A stretch of 64,000 nucleotides of DNA. Source: Anodontia alba. Lineage: Eukaryota; Mollusca; Bivalvia; Lucinida; Lucinidae. Positions 32,955 through 44,297 of this stretch are shown here, piece by piece. Each line of letters begins with the position of its first letter. Position 1 is the first letter of the stretch. The position numbers were made by a program, and so were the translations under genes. Location of the stretch: assembly GCA_964016985.1 (NCBI GenBank), contig OZ024821.1, positions 85,781,035-85,845,034 of the forward strand, in the 5' to 3' direction. Below the pieces are notes generated by a model that had not been told where the DNA came from, did not search any database, and saw only the letters and a program-made list of their open reading frames with translations.

Positions 32955-34637
32955 CAGGGCTTCCGTTAAGCGGACGTACGGCGTATATTACGCCCTGAGA
33001 TTGCCACCGGACGTCCAAATTGAACTTCAAAGACGTACCGCGGACTTCCGAAATTTCTTTTGTCCGTCCAAAATCGATACCCGAGACGTCCAAAACTGTC
33101 AAAAACCCCGCCCACTTTTAACGAGTTGAATGATGTTTGCCCCGCCTACTTATCGGAAATTCACTACCTGTGTTCACTGAGCTTCTAAGGACGTCCCACT
33201 TTCCGCTTGCGGGAGTTTTATTGACAGCCGTCTCACGTGTCGCGGCAGTCTTTTGATAGCTGTGTGATCACTGCATGTATTTGTCAATCGTGATGAGTTG
33301 ATTAATTGATGTTGTATAATTTAACTTTCTCCTGCGACACCCGAAATATTCGTTCACGCGCGTTCAAAACGTTGACCAATGAACCCGAAAATTTTCGGTC
33401 GGGAGGAATTTTCCAGGTTGCGCTTTATATTAAAAAACTTCCTGGCAACCTTATCAGTTCCAAAACCTAACAAATACACAAAGAATGCATGAGAAATAAA
33501 TAAATCTTTCCAGCGCACCAGTTTAGCAGGAAGACGCGTTCAACAGATTATGCAAGTTAAACAAAGACAAGAAGCACTAATAAATTGAATTTAGACGAGC
33601 GGATTTTCCTTGTCTGGAAATAGATAAATTCAGAACCAGAAATAAACATCAAAAATGCGTTGACACAAATGATCTTTGGAAGAAAATAATGAAATTATAT
33701 GAAGTCATTAATTGTTTTAATATTCAGGTCTTAAAATCTTAAATTATTATTTTGCTAAGAAGGTGTGTCGTCTGAAAACACCTCAACGCTTCCGGGAGTT
33801 ACCGAGGGAAATTCTATAAATAAATAATTATGCACAAAACGCAAATTGAAATCTATTCAAATTTAGAAGCTTATGCTCATTCCTACAATGCTATAACAAT
33901 AAAAGCAATTTTTCAAATGAAAATAAAACATATTTTTCGTCAACGTTTTCGGAAAACCCGTTTCTAAATGCGTAGCCTCGTTCCGGTTGCGCTGTTTACC
34001 AGCGCGGAAAAGACGCAAAGTATGTCTAAATTTAGGAGATTTGTGATGGTTTTGCTTGCTTTTCTCCGCGAACGAACGTTACTGCTGTTGGTATTTCATC
34101 AAGAGCTGCATTTTATTTGTTTGTTGTTACACAAGAGTCGGCGCCGTTTTCCCGCAAATTTGTGAAGGACGCAACGTTCGCTCGTGTCGATCAGCTTCTG
34201 TCCGAACAAATATTTCATTATAAACATTTCTGCGAAGTAATTTTAGCATACCGGGTAGTTTATTTTTAAGAAAACATGTTTTGGGGCTTTTCTCTCACGT
34301 ATTTTATTTTATTTTTTCCCTTCTCTGGGCTTTGAAACGAATGCGAAGTTTTACCAATGTTGATGCTTTCTCTAAGGTCCGAAATACAAGTTCAGGCTTT
34401 CCAAAAAAGATGCGATCGAATTTTAAGCGATAAGGACGTTTTTAAGACACATCTGAAAGAATTATAGATCATGATGATTCTGTGTGACACTGAAATAAGA
34501 ACCTATGTTTTGCGAAACAAAGGCCAGCCTGCTGCAGCACGGAAAAAGTGGGACTTCCTAGATTTTCCTGTGGGACTTCCAAATCTGCGGTGTAGGAAGT
34601 CTGGACTTCCTGAGTCTGAAAGTTAATGGAAGCCCTG
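32955..34637. mobile_element. hAT-like non-autonomous DNA transposon (1,683 bp)
   Basis: Ends CAGGGCTTCCGTTAA and TTAATGGAAGCCCTG are inverted repeats, flanked by the exact 8-bp duplication CTTGAGAC (32947-32954, 34638-34645). An 8-bp duplication with CAGGG ends is diagnostic of hAT elements (family knowledge). Subterminal GGACNTCC motifs recur: CCGGACGTCC, GCGGACTTCC and GAGACGTCC on the left; GTGGGACTTCC twice and CTGGACTTCC on the right, as expected for transposase binding sites. No transposase frame is recognisable; the longest frames (65-97 codons) look fortuitous. Confidence 0.85.
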
Positions 34638-34645
34638 CTTGAGAC

Positions 34646-34796
34646 TGAAAATTCCAACCAGAATTTGGCCCAGAATTTATACACGTGATACGGCAAATGG
34701 CATTCATTCACCAAGATCTGTTATTAGTCCCTAACACTCGCCAGAGGAAATCTAATAGCCTTACCACATCACTAAGATGTAGAAAAAAAAAGGAAG
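34646..34796. other. Spacer between hAT-like and long-TIR elements
   Basis: 150 bp; nothing recognised. Confidence 0.4.
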
Positions 34797-35273
34797 TGTC
34801 TCCGGGTACGGTACCATCGTGAAGAGAGTCCTACATAGTCTCCGGATACTGTAGGACTGTCTCTGGGTACAGCAGTATATATAAAAAAAGCCTGTATAAC
34901 ATATTTTTAAAGTTGTATTCATTAAAGCATTTGAAGGAATATTCTTTATTTTTCTTTGGTTTACAGGAGCACTACTATATTCAGAAGAAATTATACAGAA
35001 GGGATTACTCTTGTTGTATATATTAAATGATAAAATAGATGTAACTTATTCCACAATAGTATGGTTATTATCAGTTATTATTAGCTTTCAGACTAGATTA
35101 GTTTCTTTCATGTAACAAACTGTGAAAACCCCATAAATTTTTGTATTGATGGCAAAAGGCTGAAACAGCTTCTGTCTTCGCCGATACCTATACAAACAAT
35201 ATACATGTAATTACCATTGAATAGTATTCATCCATCCATTAATATTACCACGCCGGGCTTAAACAATTAACCT

Positions 35274-35500
35274 GTGTCATTTGGTCATAATTACAAAGTC
35301 CAAATCAGCCAACAATTTGATGATTTTTCCACTTTTGAAAGCGCTATCAGCAGCTACCAGAATACTGATAATGTGCAGCTGTTTAGACAATCATATCAGT
35401 CCCTGGAAGCAGCGAAAGGGAGATTGTCCAACAAGGCCTTCTACCCACAGATAGATATATTATCATACAAAGGCTGTAATAGTCGGGTTATTTCTAACTT
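35274..35500 (+). pseudogene. ZSWIM/FAR1-like N-terminal fragment
   Basis: About 75 codons: ...FDDFSTFESAISSYQNTDNV, then QLFRQSYQSLEAAK and NKAFYPQIDILSYKGC. The FxSFxxxxxAIxxYxxxNxVxL...S.SxExA pattern is that of the N-terminal domain of SWIM-zinc-finger (ZSWIM/FAR1-like) proteins, which descend from Mutator-type transposases. The frame runs straight into mariner sequence near codon 75, so it is a truncated relic. No Met-start or clear acceptor. Recognition is by pattern only. Confidence 0.5.
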
Positions 35501-36159
35501 GCTAACAGGTGATAAAACCTGGATGCACATGTTTGAGCCACAAAGAAGGGCTGATAATAAGCAAGGGAAGCGAAAAGATAAAAAACGCCCATGTATTACC
35601 AAAAGAACCATAAGTTCAAAAAAGATGTTGTGCGCAATTTTCTTTAATTCAAGTGGGCTAGTCATTCAAGTGCCTTGTCCATCTGGTCATACAGTCACTG
35701 GCCGATTCTACAAGAATTCTGTACTGAAGGAAGTGAAAGAAACGACCAAGCAAAGGATGGTCAGGAGTCCACCTTTTACATGACAACGCCTCCTGTCATA
35801 AGTGTGAGGTTGTTAAGTCTTTTTTGGCTTCTGAAAAGGTGAAAGTTTTAAACCATCCGCCTTATTCACCTGACCTGAGTCCCTGTGACTTTTTATTTCC
35901 AAGGCTTAAGAAAATGCTTTGTGGAAATAAGTATATGTCTAGAAGTTCTCTTGGCAGCGCTATTTATCAGTGTCTCCAACAGACACCAAAAGAATACTAT
36001 TTATCTGCTTTTCGCGACTGGGTAGAAAAGTTTACAAAAATGTGTTTCAGTAAAGGGGGGAATACTTTGAAGGTTTGTAATAAAAATACATGTATGTTTG
36101 ATAAAACGTAGCACTGAAGTAATCCAAACCCAGTGACAAAACTTTTTGCAGGACCCTCA
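35497..36159 (+). pseudogene. Mariner transposase, 5'-truncated and frameshifted
   Basis: Starts at LLTGDKTWMHMFEP, with the first catalytic Asp in GDKTW. It runs to FYKNSVLKEVKE, shifts frame near 35745, then GWSGVHLLHDNASCHKCEVV, YSPDLSPCDFLFPRLKKML and WVEKFTKMCFSK. D-to-D spacing of 34 gives DD34D. Ends at the TIR ...TTTTTGCAGGACCCTCA followed by TA at 36160. The HTH half and the left TIR are missing. Close relative of the 25249-28025 element. Confidence 0.8.
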
Positions 36160-36433
36160 TATAACTGAATAATCTTATAAACATACCCATTGAGGAATTT
36201 GTTACATTGTACATATATTTAACATATACCACAGTATTAAATTCCTTTTTGTAGTCTCTTCTGGAGGAGAAAAGTGCTTTAGTTAACCGCAGAAAAATAA
36301 AGAATATTCCTTTGCTTTAATATATACTGGTACATCTTGAAAAATATAGGTTTAAAGGCGTTTTATATTCTACCGTACCCGGAGACATTCCTACAAGGAT
36401 TGTCTCCAGGTATGGTACCGTATCCGGAGACAT

Positions 36434-36664
36434 AGCTATGTTTCCACTAACATGCTAAAAAAAATTGGTCAGTAGGTAGGAGAAATTTTTTTTTATTTTT
36501 CTATTTTTTCACCAGAAAATAGGGTCGGGCCTGTAATTTAATGAATATACAGATATTTTGTTGAGGGTCAGTGCTTTTCTTTTTTATATTGCATTTTTAC
36601 TGATAAGAAATAGCAGAGTCGGGTGTTTGAAATAGGGTTGGTCGGGTTTGTGGAAACACAGCTT
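36434..36664. mobile_element. Small TIR element (AGCTATGTTTCCAC)
   Basis: Left AGCTATGTTTCCACTAAC, right GTTTGTGGAAACACAGCT. Internal GGGTCGGGCCTGT / GTCGGGTGTTTGAAATAGGG. It starts 2 bp after the long-TIR element. Confidence 0.6.
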
Positions 36665-37030
36665 TTTTTTTTTTTTTTTTTATGCCTAATGTATATAGTT
36701 GTCGGTTAAGGATAATCTGCCAGCTGCCCAATCATGGCGGCGAAATTTGCCATGTCTACACGTCATCATAAAATATCAACAAAAGTCACAAATGAAATGC
36801 ATCACAAATATAACTGATAACATAAATGTCAAAGTGTTATCAAGTGGTTATTAATGGATAAAAATGCATTTTATAAGTAATCATGGTAATGCTTGCTAAT
36901 CGTAAGTGAAAAGATAATTGGTTATCAGTGCTGCTGTTGTGATCAATAATGGTTAGTAATCAGTGAAGATTTGGTCATAATTTTACTTGTCTTGTCTGAG
37001 CATGCCCCTTACCATATGTTATACTTTACT

Positions 37031-37240
37031 GTATGTATTTGGTCAGACAGGCCTGAGCAAACAGTGTAGACCTAGATGAGACTCTGCAAAATGTGGCATC
37101 TCATCATTGTCAGCACTGTTTGTGACCCATCCAGGTTTTTGGACACAACATAAATAATAGTAAATTGTACTTGTTCAAATTTTAAATATAGCATGGTAAG
37201 GAGTTGAGGTGTCTGATTCTGGATGCTAAGGGTAAATATG
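37031..37240. mobile_element. CCTAAGTATTCGGACA-family MITE nested in the 4.6-kb element
   Basis: TGTATTTGGTCAGACAGGCC, core AGTGTAGACCTAGATGAGAC with inverse CATCTCATC, CCACTCATCC-like ACCCATCCAGG, TTGTTCAAATTTTAAATA, right end GCTAAGGGTAAATATGGT. Confidence 0.7.
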
Positions 37241-37350
37241 GTGAAGTAACAGACACAGAAATCAAATGAACAATTATTAGCAAATCTGTAATAATAGCAA
37301 ATCTCCAATAATAATCATTTTTGTGGAATTTATCAATCAATTAATCAATT

Positions 37351-38398
37351 ATTATACGCCCATTTGAAAACCGGGACATATTATGTTACAGGGTATGGCG
37401 TCCATCCGTCCGTAAAGTTTTTCATTTCCGGCTAACTCCTCCTACATCCGATCAAGCTGAAACTTGGTATATACATGTAGTTAGACCATGATGTGGCGTA
37501 GTATTTCGGGGTTACAGTCCACCAAATGTTTGCAGAGTTATGCCCCTTAGAAAATTTCTGTAAACTTTTCATTGCCGGTTTACTCCTCCTTAATTTTACA
37601 TCCGATCAAACTGAAACTTCATGTATAGTTAGACCAGGATGTGGAGCAGCGCATGTTGTTTTGAGGTAACAGTCTAGCAAATATTAGCAGAGTTATGCCC
37701 CTTTGAAAAATTCAGTAGACTGTTCGTTTCCGGCTAACTCCTCCTACAGTTTACATCCGATCAAGCTGAAACTTGATTTGTAGTTAGACCATGATGTGGA
37801 GCAGCGCATATTATTTCAAGGTTACAATCCACCAAATATTATACCCCTTTGAAAATTTTGATTAATTTTTCGTTTCTGGCTAAATCCTCCTACAGTTTAC
37901 ATCCAATCAGGCTGAAACTTCATGTGCAGTTAGACCGGGATGTGTAGCAGCGCATATTGTTTCAAGGTTACATTCCACCAAATATTAGCAGAGTTATGCA
38001 CCTTTGAAAATTTCAGTAAACTTTTCGTTTCCGGCTAAATCCTCATACAGTTTACATCCTATCAGTCTGAAACTTGATTTGTAGTTAGACCATGATATGG
38101 AGCAGCGCATATTGTTTCAAGGTTTCAGTCCACAAATATTACTTATTAGCAGAGTTAAACCCCTTTGAAAATTTCTATTAATTTTTTGTTTCCAGCTAAA
38201 TCCTCCGACAGTTTACAGCCGATCAAGCTGAAACTTCATAAATAGTTACAGGATGATGTGGAGCAGCACATATTATTTTGAGGTTACAGTGCACCAGATA
38301 TTTGCAGATTTATGCCCCGTTGAAAGTTTTTGTAAACTTTTCGCAGCATATTGTTTAGAGGTAATAGTGTGCCAAAGGCTCATATGAGCTAATAATAT
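37351..38398. repeat. Tandem-repeat element, ~150-bp units x6
   Basis: Units start at GGCTAACTCCTCC or variants at about 37432, 37576, 37732, 37876, 38030 and 38192. They contain CATCCGATCAAGCTGAAACT, GTTAGACCATGATGTGGAGC and GCAGAGTTATGCCCCTTTGA. Left edge ATTATACGCCCATTTGAAAA. Confidence 0.8.
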
Positions 38399-38605
38399 AG
38401 CTATGCTTCTGTGGTGTGTCCTCTGTCAGAAAGCACTTCTCCCTAGAAACAGCAAACTTTTCTCTATTTTCCCAAGAGGGAGAAGTCACTTCTCCCTGAA
38501 TTTCTGGGTCAGCTTTGACCCTTAGGTTACAGTTCACCAAATATCAGCAGAGATTATGCCCCAGTGAAATTTTTTAAATTTTTTTTTTTTTTTTTTTTGT
38601 TTTTT

Positions 38606-40520
38606 AGCTCGCCTGTACGAAGTACAAGGAGAGCTATTGTAGTCACCCCGGTCGTCCACGTTTGCGTTTGCGTTCCCGTTCCCGTCACACTGTGTTAAAG
38701 TTTTTCAAATGCTTATATCTCAACAGTCACTCCTCACAGAGGCATCAAATTTGGAACTTAGGTACCTTGGAGGGTCTTCTGAGATTCCAAGAGAATAAAC
38801 CCCTGGGTTCATGCCCCTGGGTGGGGCTAGGGGTCAGAATCTAGGACACCTTTGTAATACTGTGTTAAAGTTTTTCAAATTCTTATATCTTGACTTTCAC
38901 TCCTCATAGAGCATTCATATTTAGAATTTGGGTACCTGGACGAGTCTTCTGAGATTCCAAAAGAACATACCCCTGGGTTCATACCTCAGGGTGTGCCTTG
39001 GGGTGGGGCTAGGGGTCAAAATCTAGGACACATTTGTAAAATCTTATATGCCTACAGGTTATAGACACAACTGGTTATACATCAGCTAACTATGTGACAT
39101 CAGTTTAAGTGTAAGAGAGTGAAGGTCATGGTGACCTACATTTTACGGTCAAGGTCACCTAGTTTTCACGGTCCAGTGATTTTGCCTTATATCTTGAATA
39201 CTATTTGTTGGATAAATGTCACACCTGGGATATTACTTCCATGTGACCCAATGAATGACCACTTACTATATCTAGGTCATTGTGACCTATATTTCATGGT
39301 TCAGTGATTTTGCCTTATATCTTGAATACTTTTTGTTGGTTAAATGTCACACCTGGGATATTACTTCCATGTGACCCAATGAATGACCACATACTATATC
39401 TAGGTCATTGTGACCTATATTTCATGGTTCAGTGATTTTGCTTTATATCTTGAATACTATTTGTTGGATAAATGTCACACCTGGGATATTAGTTCCATGT
39501 GACCCAATGAATGACCACTTACTATATCTAGGTCATTGTGACCTATATTTCATGGTTCAGTGATTTTGCCTTATATCTTGAATACTATTTGTTGGATAAA
39601 TGTCACACCTGGGATATTAGTTCCATGTGACCCAATGAATGACCACTTACTATATCTAGGTCATTGTGACCTATATTTCATGGTTCAGTGATTTTGCCTT
39701 ATATCTTGAATACTATTTGTTGGATAAATGTCACACCTGGGATATTAGTTCCTTGTGACCCGATTATTGACGTCAAAATATATCTCTGTTGGTGTGACCT
39801 ATATTTCATGGTTCAGTGATTTTGCCTTATATCTTGAATACTATTTGTTGGATAAATGTCACACCTGGGATATTACTTCCATGTGACCCAATGAATGACC
39901 ACTTACTATATCTAGGTCATTGTGACCTATATTTCATGGTTCAGTGATTTTGCTTTATATCTTGAATACTATTTGTTGGATAAATGTCACACCTGGGATA
40001 TTAGTTCCATGTGACCCAATGAATGACCACTTACTATATCTAGGTCATTGTGACCTATATTTCATGGTTCAGTGATTTTGCCTTATATCTTGAATACTAT
40101 TTGTTGGATAAATGTCACACCTGGGATATTAGTTCCTTGTGACCCGATTATTGACGTCAAAATATATCTCTGTTGGTGTGACCTATATTTCATGGTTCAG
40201 TGATTTTGCTTTATATCTTGAATATTTGTTGGATAAATGTCACAACTAGGATATTAGTTCCATGTGACCCAATGAATGACCACTAACTATATCTAGGTCA
40301 TTGTGACCTATATTTCATGCTTCAGTGATTTTGCCTTTTATTTATATTACTATTTCATGGAGAATTGTCATACCTGGATTATTATATCTAAGTGACAAAA
40401 TGATTTACATACAAATACATCTAGGTCAGTGTGACCTATATTATATGGCTTAAAGATAAAAATGTTACAATATAAAATGTACCCAGCAGGCGAGCTCGCT
40501 GTCCTCCGACAGCTCTTGTT
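38606..40520. repeat. Element with 128-bp tandem array and AGCTCGCC/GGCGAGCT ends
   Basis: Left end AGCTCGCCTGTACGAAGTAC, right end CAGGCGAGCTCGCTGTCCTC then TTGTT. From ~39120 to 40330 a 127-129-bp unit repeats about nine times (phase marker GGTTCAGTG at 39299, 39426, 39554, 39682, 39810, 39939, 40067, 40195). A variant unit (CCCGATTATTGACGTCAAAA) recurs every three units, ~385 bp, giving higher-order periodicity. Architecture recalls bivalve pearl/Helentron-type elements (inference). Confidence 0.8.
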
Positions 40521-41339
40521 GTAATTCCACTTACAGTCTATATACAGAGCACTGAATTATACAGGAGCCAGTTTATGTGCTGCATCTTATTACTTGCCAC
40601 TGGCATATAATGCCCAGCTTAGCAGAGCTCTTGTTTGATTAATTGTGACAGCTTTATTTATAAGTATGAAAAAACTAACATTCGAAGTTGTGCAAATTCA
40701 GAACAAAAAAGTTTCCTTTTTTTTCATGAATACATAAAATACATCAGTTTGTTTCACAATGTTCTGTCTAGAGTAGCAGGAAACTAAAATATCGAAAAGC
40801 TTTTAAATCAAAATACAATATGTGTATGTTTGTAGGTACCTAAACTGTTACTCAAAACTAAAATCTTGTCCGTTCATGTTTATAACAGACTGGATACCTG
40901 TTTGTATTCTATATGTATGTGCAAGGGGGACAGCTAAGTACATTATATATGTACAGTAAATGTACATTGTATAGAGCTGTTTGTGTTGCCTACTTTATAA
41001 CCAAAATATGCCTTAATTTGAATGAATTTGGATATTTTATTTTCCGGCTGTCCTAGATGCAAAATTGTAAAACAAAATGACAGTAGTATTTTATATATTC
41101 ATGAAAAAGAAAAGGAAATGCTTTTTCTGGAATTTACGCAAGTTAGAAAGTAGGTTTTTTCATACTTATAAAATGCATTTTTATCTATTAATAACCACTT
41201 GATATGCCATGACATTTAAGTTATCGTTTAAATTTGTGAGACATGCATTCCATTTGTGATTTTTGTTGATATTGTATGATAATTTGTAGAGGTGGCAAAT
41301 TTTGCCGCCAAGTTTGGGCAGCTGGCAGATTATCCTTAA

Positions 41340-41835
41340 TAGTTTTTATTACCTGTAATAGTAAATTAGAACTTACGGTAATACAGTTACAATTTAAATC
41401 TACTTTTCAACCATCTAGAGAGTTTTATGGGACATCATTTAAACTATGAAGTTCTTGAGGGGAAAGATGAGCCAAGAGGCTCAATACCAAGTAAGACACC
41501 ATTCTATGCCCCTTCAGCAGAAGCAATGATTAAATCGGAGAGGCATTCCAATCTCTAATGTTTTTAGGGAAGAATGAGTTGTGATTAGTGCAGAATGCAT
41601 ACAGATCTTTTGACAGTTTTGAGGGTGGCACCTTTTAGGGATATACATGACCCCCTTGTCACTGCTTTAGTGGTATTAGCAACAATCACTTTAGCACAGT
41701 ATTGCTTTTGACCTATATTTCATGACCTTATGACTTTATTGTGTTCTTCATCAAACTGTTTAATTCTACATTTTTGTATTTCTAATAAACAGTGTTACAT
41801 GTGGTCATCAAACCTGGCATATACAGTAATAATGC
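41340..41835. other. Unassigned DNA
   Basis: No gene or repeat family identified. Confidence 0.4.
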
Positions 41836-42030
41836 TAAGTACATGTATAGGGACAGATAGGCCCTTGCAAACAGTGTAGACCCAGATGAGTTGATACAGA
41901 ATATGGCACCTGATCAGGGTTTACATTGTTTGCCATACATACAGCAATATTTTAGTCTAGACATCAAGAGGTAGTAGAATGAACTGTTTTAAATCTGAGG
42001 ACACATATGATAAGGAGTCTGAATACCTAG
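41836..42030. mobile_element. CCTAAGTATTCGGACA-family MITE
   Basis: GCTAAGTACATGTATAGGGA, CAAACAGTGTAGACCCAGAT, central hairpin, ATCAGGGTTTACATTGTTTG, CATCAAGAGGTAGTAGAATG, right end eroded. Confidence 0.65.
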
Positions 42031-42100
42031 AGTCATTGGGGTACTTCCTCCCCAACATGTCATGGATATCATTTTATAATCATGGCCCACATTTCACAAT

Positions 42101-42341
42101 CTGGGCCAAGTTGTTCAAAGCTATTGATGTCGTTAGTTAACGATTTGTTAAAAATTACATCGAGTGATACACAAATATGCTGAAATTTTTTGCTGAAAAA
42201 ATGTTAGTAGCTTTTGCAAGCTACTCACATTTTTTCAGCAAAAAATATCAGAATACTGTGTATTGAATCAGCTAAAACATTTAACGAACTGACCCTTAAC
42301 GAGCTCTTTAATCTAACGACGCTTTGAACAACTGGGCCTGG
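42101..42341. mobile_element. Palindromic MITE, GGGCCCAGTTGTTCAAAG family
   Basis: Left CTGGGCCAAGTTGTTCAAAG, GTTAGTTAACGATTTGTTAA, central perfect hairpin TTTTTTGCTGAAAAAATG / CATTTTTTCAGCAAAAAA, right CTTTGAACAACTGGGCC. Two more copies lie in B4GALT7 intron 1. Confidence 0.8.
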
Positions 42342-42852
42342 GTTACTTTTGTCATTTTCTATATCAGCCTGAGCATTTAGGGCCATTACAACAAGACTGT
42401 ATAACTATAAGACTGACTGTCTATAATAGGAGCAATACTACCATTGGCAGAGGGTTTTTTTTTGGTGTATTAATATTATTTGATGTATTATTTGACATAG
42501 TCATTTAAGCTCATCATCTTGAGCAGCTGTATGAAATCACAAATATGCCATATAATCAAAAAGAATCTGCACAACGACCTTTTCTGTTATTACCGTAAAA
42601 GGGCACGCCATCTTAGTCATTGTACATTATGCTTTGAAAAGTGTTTTCAAGATTACGGTAGAACTGCGAGGTTAGGACAAACCTAAACAGGAGAATACTA
42701 AAAAATAAAAACAGGATACTTACAATTCTTTTCGAACGATACTGTACTCTTTGTCCTTCCATACGCACATTATTGAGTTATGTTTATTTTTAGCTGTAGA
42801 AAAATATAGCTGCTTAGCAATATATAATTAGTTTTCAGACGGCACTGAAACA
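42342..42852. other. Unassigned DNA
   Basis: No gene or repeat family identified. Confidence 0.4.
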
Positions 42853-42925
42853 GCCCCCATAGCTCAGTCAGGAGAGGTTTCGCCTACCATGCGGAAGGTT
42901 GCGGGTTTGAAACCCAGGATTTTTT
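42853..42925 (+). repeat. tRNA-like sequence (tRNA pseudogene or SINE head)
   Basis: GCCCCCATAGCTCAGTCAGG matches a tRNA start with A box. GGGTTTGAAACCC is a B box with T in place of the conserved C. A T7 run (42919-42925), like a Pol III terminator, follows. Acceptor-stem pairing is poor, so a working tRNA is unlikely. Confidence 0.5.
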
Positions 42926-43325
42926 TATGTGAATCAGTCCCGTTCCCTTTTTTTCATTTTTATAAATATGTAAATATACTTTTGTTCCTACGTCGTGTAT
43001 CTGCTTTTTACAGATATTACTTGTATTGATTATTTTGGTGAAGGTTAGGTTTACCATTATACTGCATCTTGTACTGAGAGAGTTTTAACCCTTTATTAGA
43101 TAACATATAATACATGTTATTGACACTTTTGACGTTTTGGTAGTTACTCAAACTGAGAAGCCATCACTGTTAGCATCATGAAATTTGTTTCAGACTTTGG
43201 ATATATGTTAACTAAAAATATCAAGTGTACTTGGGACTTTTTGATAAGCAAAAATAATTTCTGACAATGTAATCACAAACTTATATCTTTTCTGGGAACC
43301 TTGCACTTCAGACTGTACAGTTACA
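42926..43325. other. Unassigned DNA
   Basis: No gene or repeat family identified. Confidence 0.4.
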
Positions 43326-43607
43326 CCGAGAAAACACACCTATATAATTTTGACCCCCTTAAACCCTACTTTTATGTACATGTAGTAAAACTGGGGTTTA
43401 CATGGGTATACATTATTTTTCATATTTCTGCTCAAAACATAGATGGTGGGTACTTGTTAGAGTCACCTCATCGAGGCAGTTCTAACATGTACCCATAATC
43501 TATGTTTTTAGCAGAAATATGAAAAATATCAGTATTTTTTATCTGAAAATTTTCATTTTTTGGTGGTAAAAGTTTCAGTATATTTGAATAGGCATGTTTT
43601 AGTAATG
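43326..43607 (+). mobile_element. Hairpin MITE family A, diverged copy
   Basis: GAGAAAACACACCTATATAA left end, AACTGGGGTTTACATGGGTA, core GTGGGTACTTGTTAGAGTCA with several mismatches in the inverse arm, right end GGCATGTTTTAGTAATGG. Confidence 0.8.
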
Positions 43608-43785
43608 GTATAATAAACTTCTACCCTTTTTGTGACTTATTTCACAACTGCATGTGTGCTATATTTGCCCTTAGTGTTGGACACTTTAACTCTTTACCAT
43701 ACTTGTCATGAAATTTAAATGAGACTGTTTGAATACCTGTTGATGTGTCTGACATACTGCTGATTAATAATTTAATTTAACGTAA

Positions 43786-44003
43786 TAACCCTAAATATTG
43801 GGACAGACAGACCTGTGCAAACAGTGTAGACAAAGATCAGACACCAGAGAATTGGGCATCTGATCAGGGTCTGCACTGTTTGCCACTCATCCAGCAGTTT
43901 TTTTTTAGACACATAAATAGGTAGTGCAATGGTTTTGTTAAGAATTTTAAGGCAAGTATGGAAAGGAGTGAGGGTATCCCAATATTTAAGGTTAATGCAG
44001 TAC
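43786..44003. mobile_element. CCTAAGTATTCGGACA-family MITE
   Basis: AACCCTAAATATTGGGACAG, AAACAGTGTAGACAAAGATC, central hairpin around GAGAATTGGGCATC, CCACTCATCCAGCAG, right end CCCAATATTTAAGGTTAA. Confidence 0.7.
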
Positions 44004-44004
44004 C

Positions 44005-44203
44005 CAAGCCATAGCTCTTGATAAGGCGCTTTTTTCAACCAAAAAGTATCTATATTTTTCTTATTTCTTGATGAAAACATATGTTGTGGGTACTCATTAA
44101 AAGTGCCTCGCTGAGGCACTTCTAATGAGTACCCACAACCTACAGTGTATGTTTCCATGGAGAAATAAGAAAACTTCTTACCTGATACCCACTCTTATCT
44201 GGA
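44005..44203. mobile_element. Hairpin MITE family B (TAGCTC..GATAAG ends, GTGGGTACTCA core)
   Basis: CATAGCTCTTGATAAGGCGC left end, TTTCTTGATGAAAACATATG, core GTGGGTACTCATTAAAAGTG and inverse, right end CCACTCTTATCTGGACCTA. It abuts the MITE at 43786-44003. Confidence 0.75.
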
Positions 44204-44297
44204 CCTACCCAAACTCAGCAACATAAGTACAATCTATTAAACTTAGTCATTTTCTGAGAATAGTATTATTCTCGTTACGAGATGGTATCAGATACTG

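Larger units (their letters stand above)
34797..36432. mobile_element. Long-TIR (Mutator-like?) element carrying ZSWIM-like and mariner pieces
   Basis: Left TGTCTCCGGGTACGGTACC (34797 on) pairs with right GGTACCGTATCCGGAGACA (to 36432). Homology runs inward about 170 bp with gaps, including AAGGAATATTCTTTATTTTT and its inverse at 36285-36310. No target duplication could be seen. TIRs of over 100 bp together with an internal FAR1/ZSWIM-like coding fragment suggest a Mutator-like element (inference). Confidence 0.65.
36710..41335. mobile_element. 4.6-kb TTAA-flanked element with ~185-bp TIRs
   Basis: Ends GGATAATCTGCCAGCTGCCC and GGGCAGCTGGCAGATTATCC, both bordered by TTAA (36706-36709, 41336-41339). 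The inverted homology extends ~185 bp inward, to AAAATGCATTTTATAAGTA (36867-36885) and its inverse near 41165. Inside: a MITE (37031-37240), a ~150-bp array (37351-38398) and a 128-bp array (38606-40520). No transposase. Possibly piggyBac-like non-autonomous (inference from TTAA). Confidence 0.75.

Noticed and set aside
33968..34165. Arg-rich 65-codon frame inside the hAT-like element as a transposase remnant
   Set aside because: No hAT dimerisation or RNase H-like motif can be seen.
38606..40330. Regular repeats resembling a CRISPR array
   Set aside because: Units of ~128 bp are head-to-tail with no variable spacers, in an animal genome; it is a tandem array.
42853..42925. Functional tRNA gene
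   Set aside because: The B box lacks the conserved C, acceptor and T stems pair poorly; kept only as a tRNA-like repeat.
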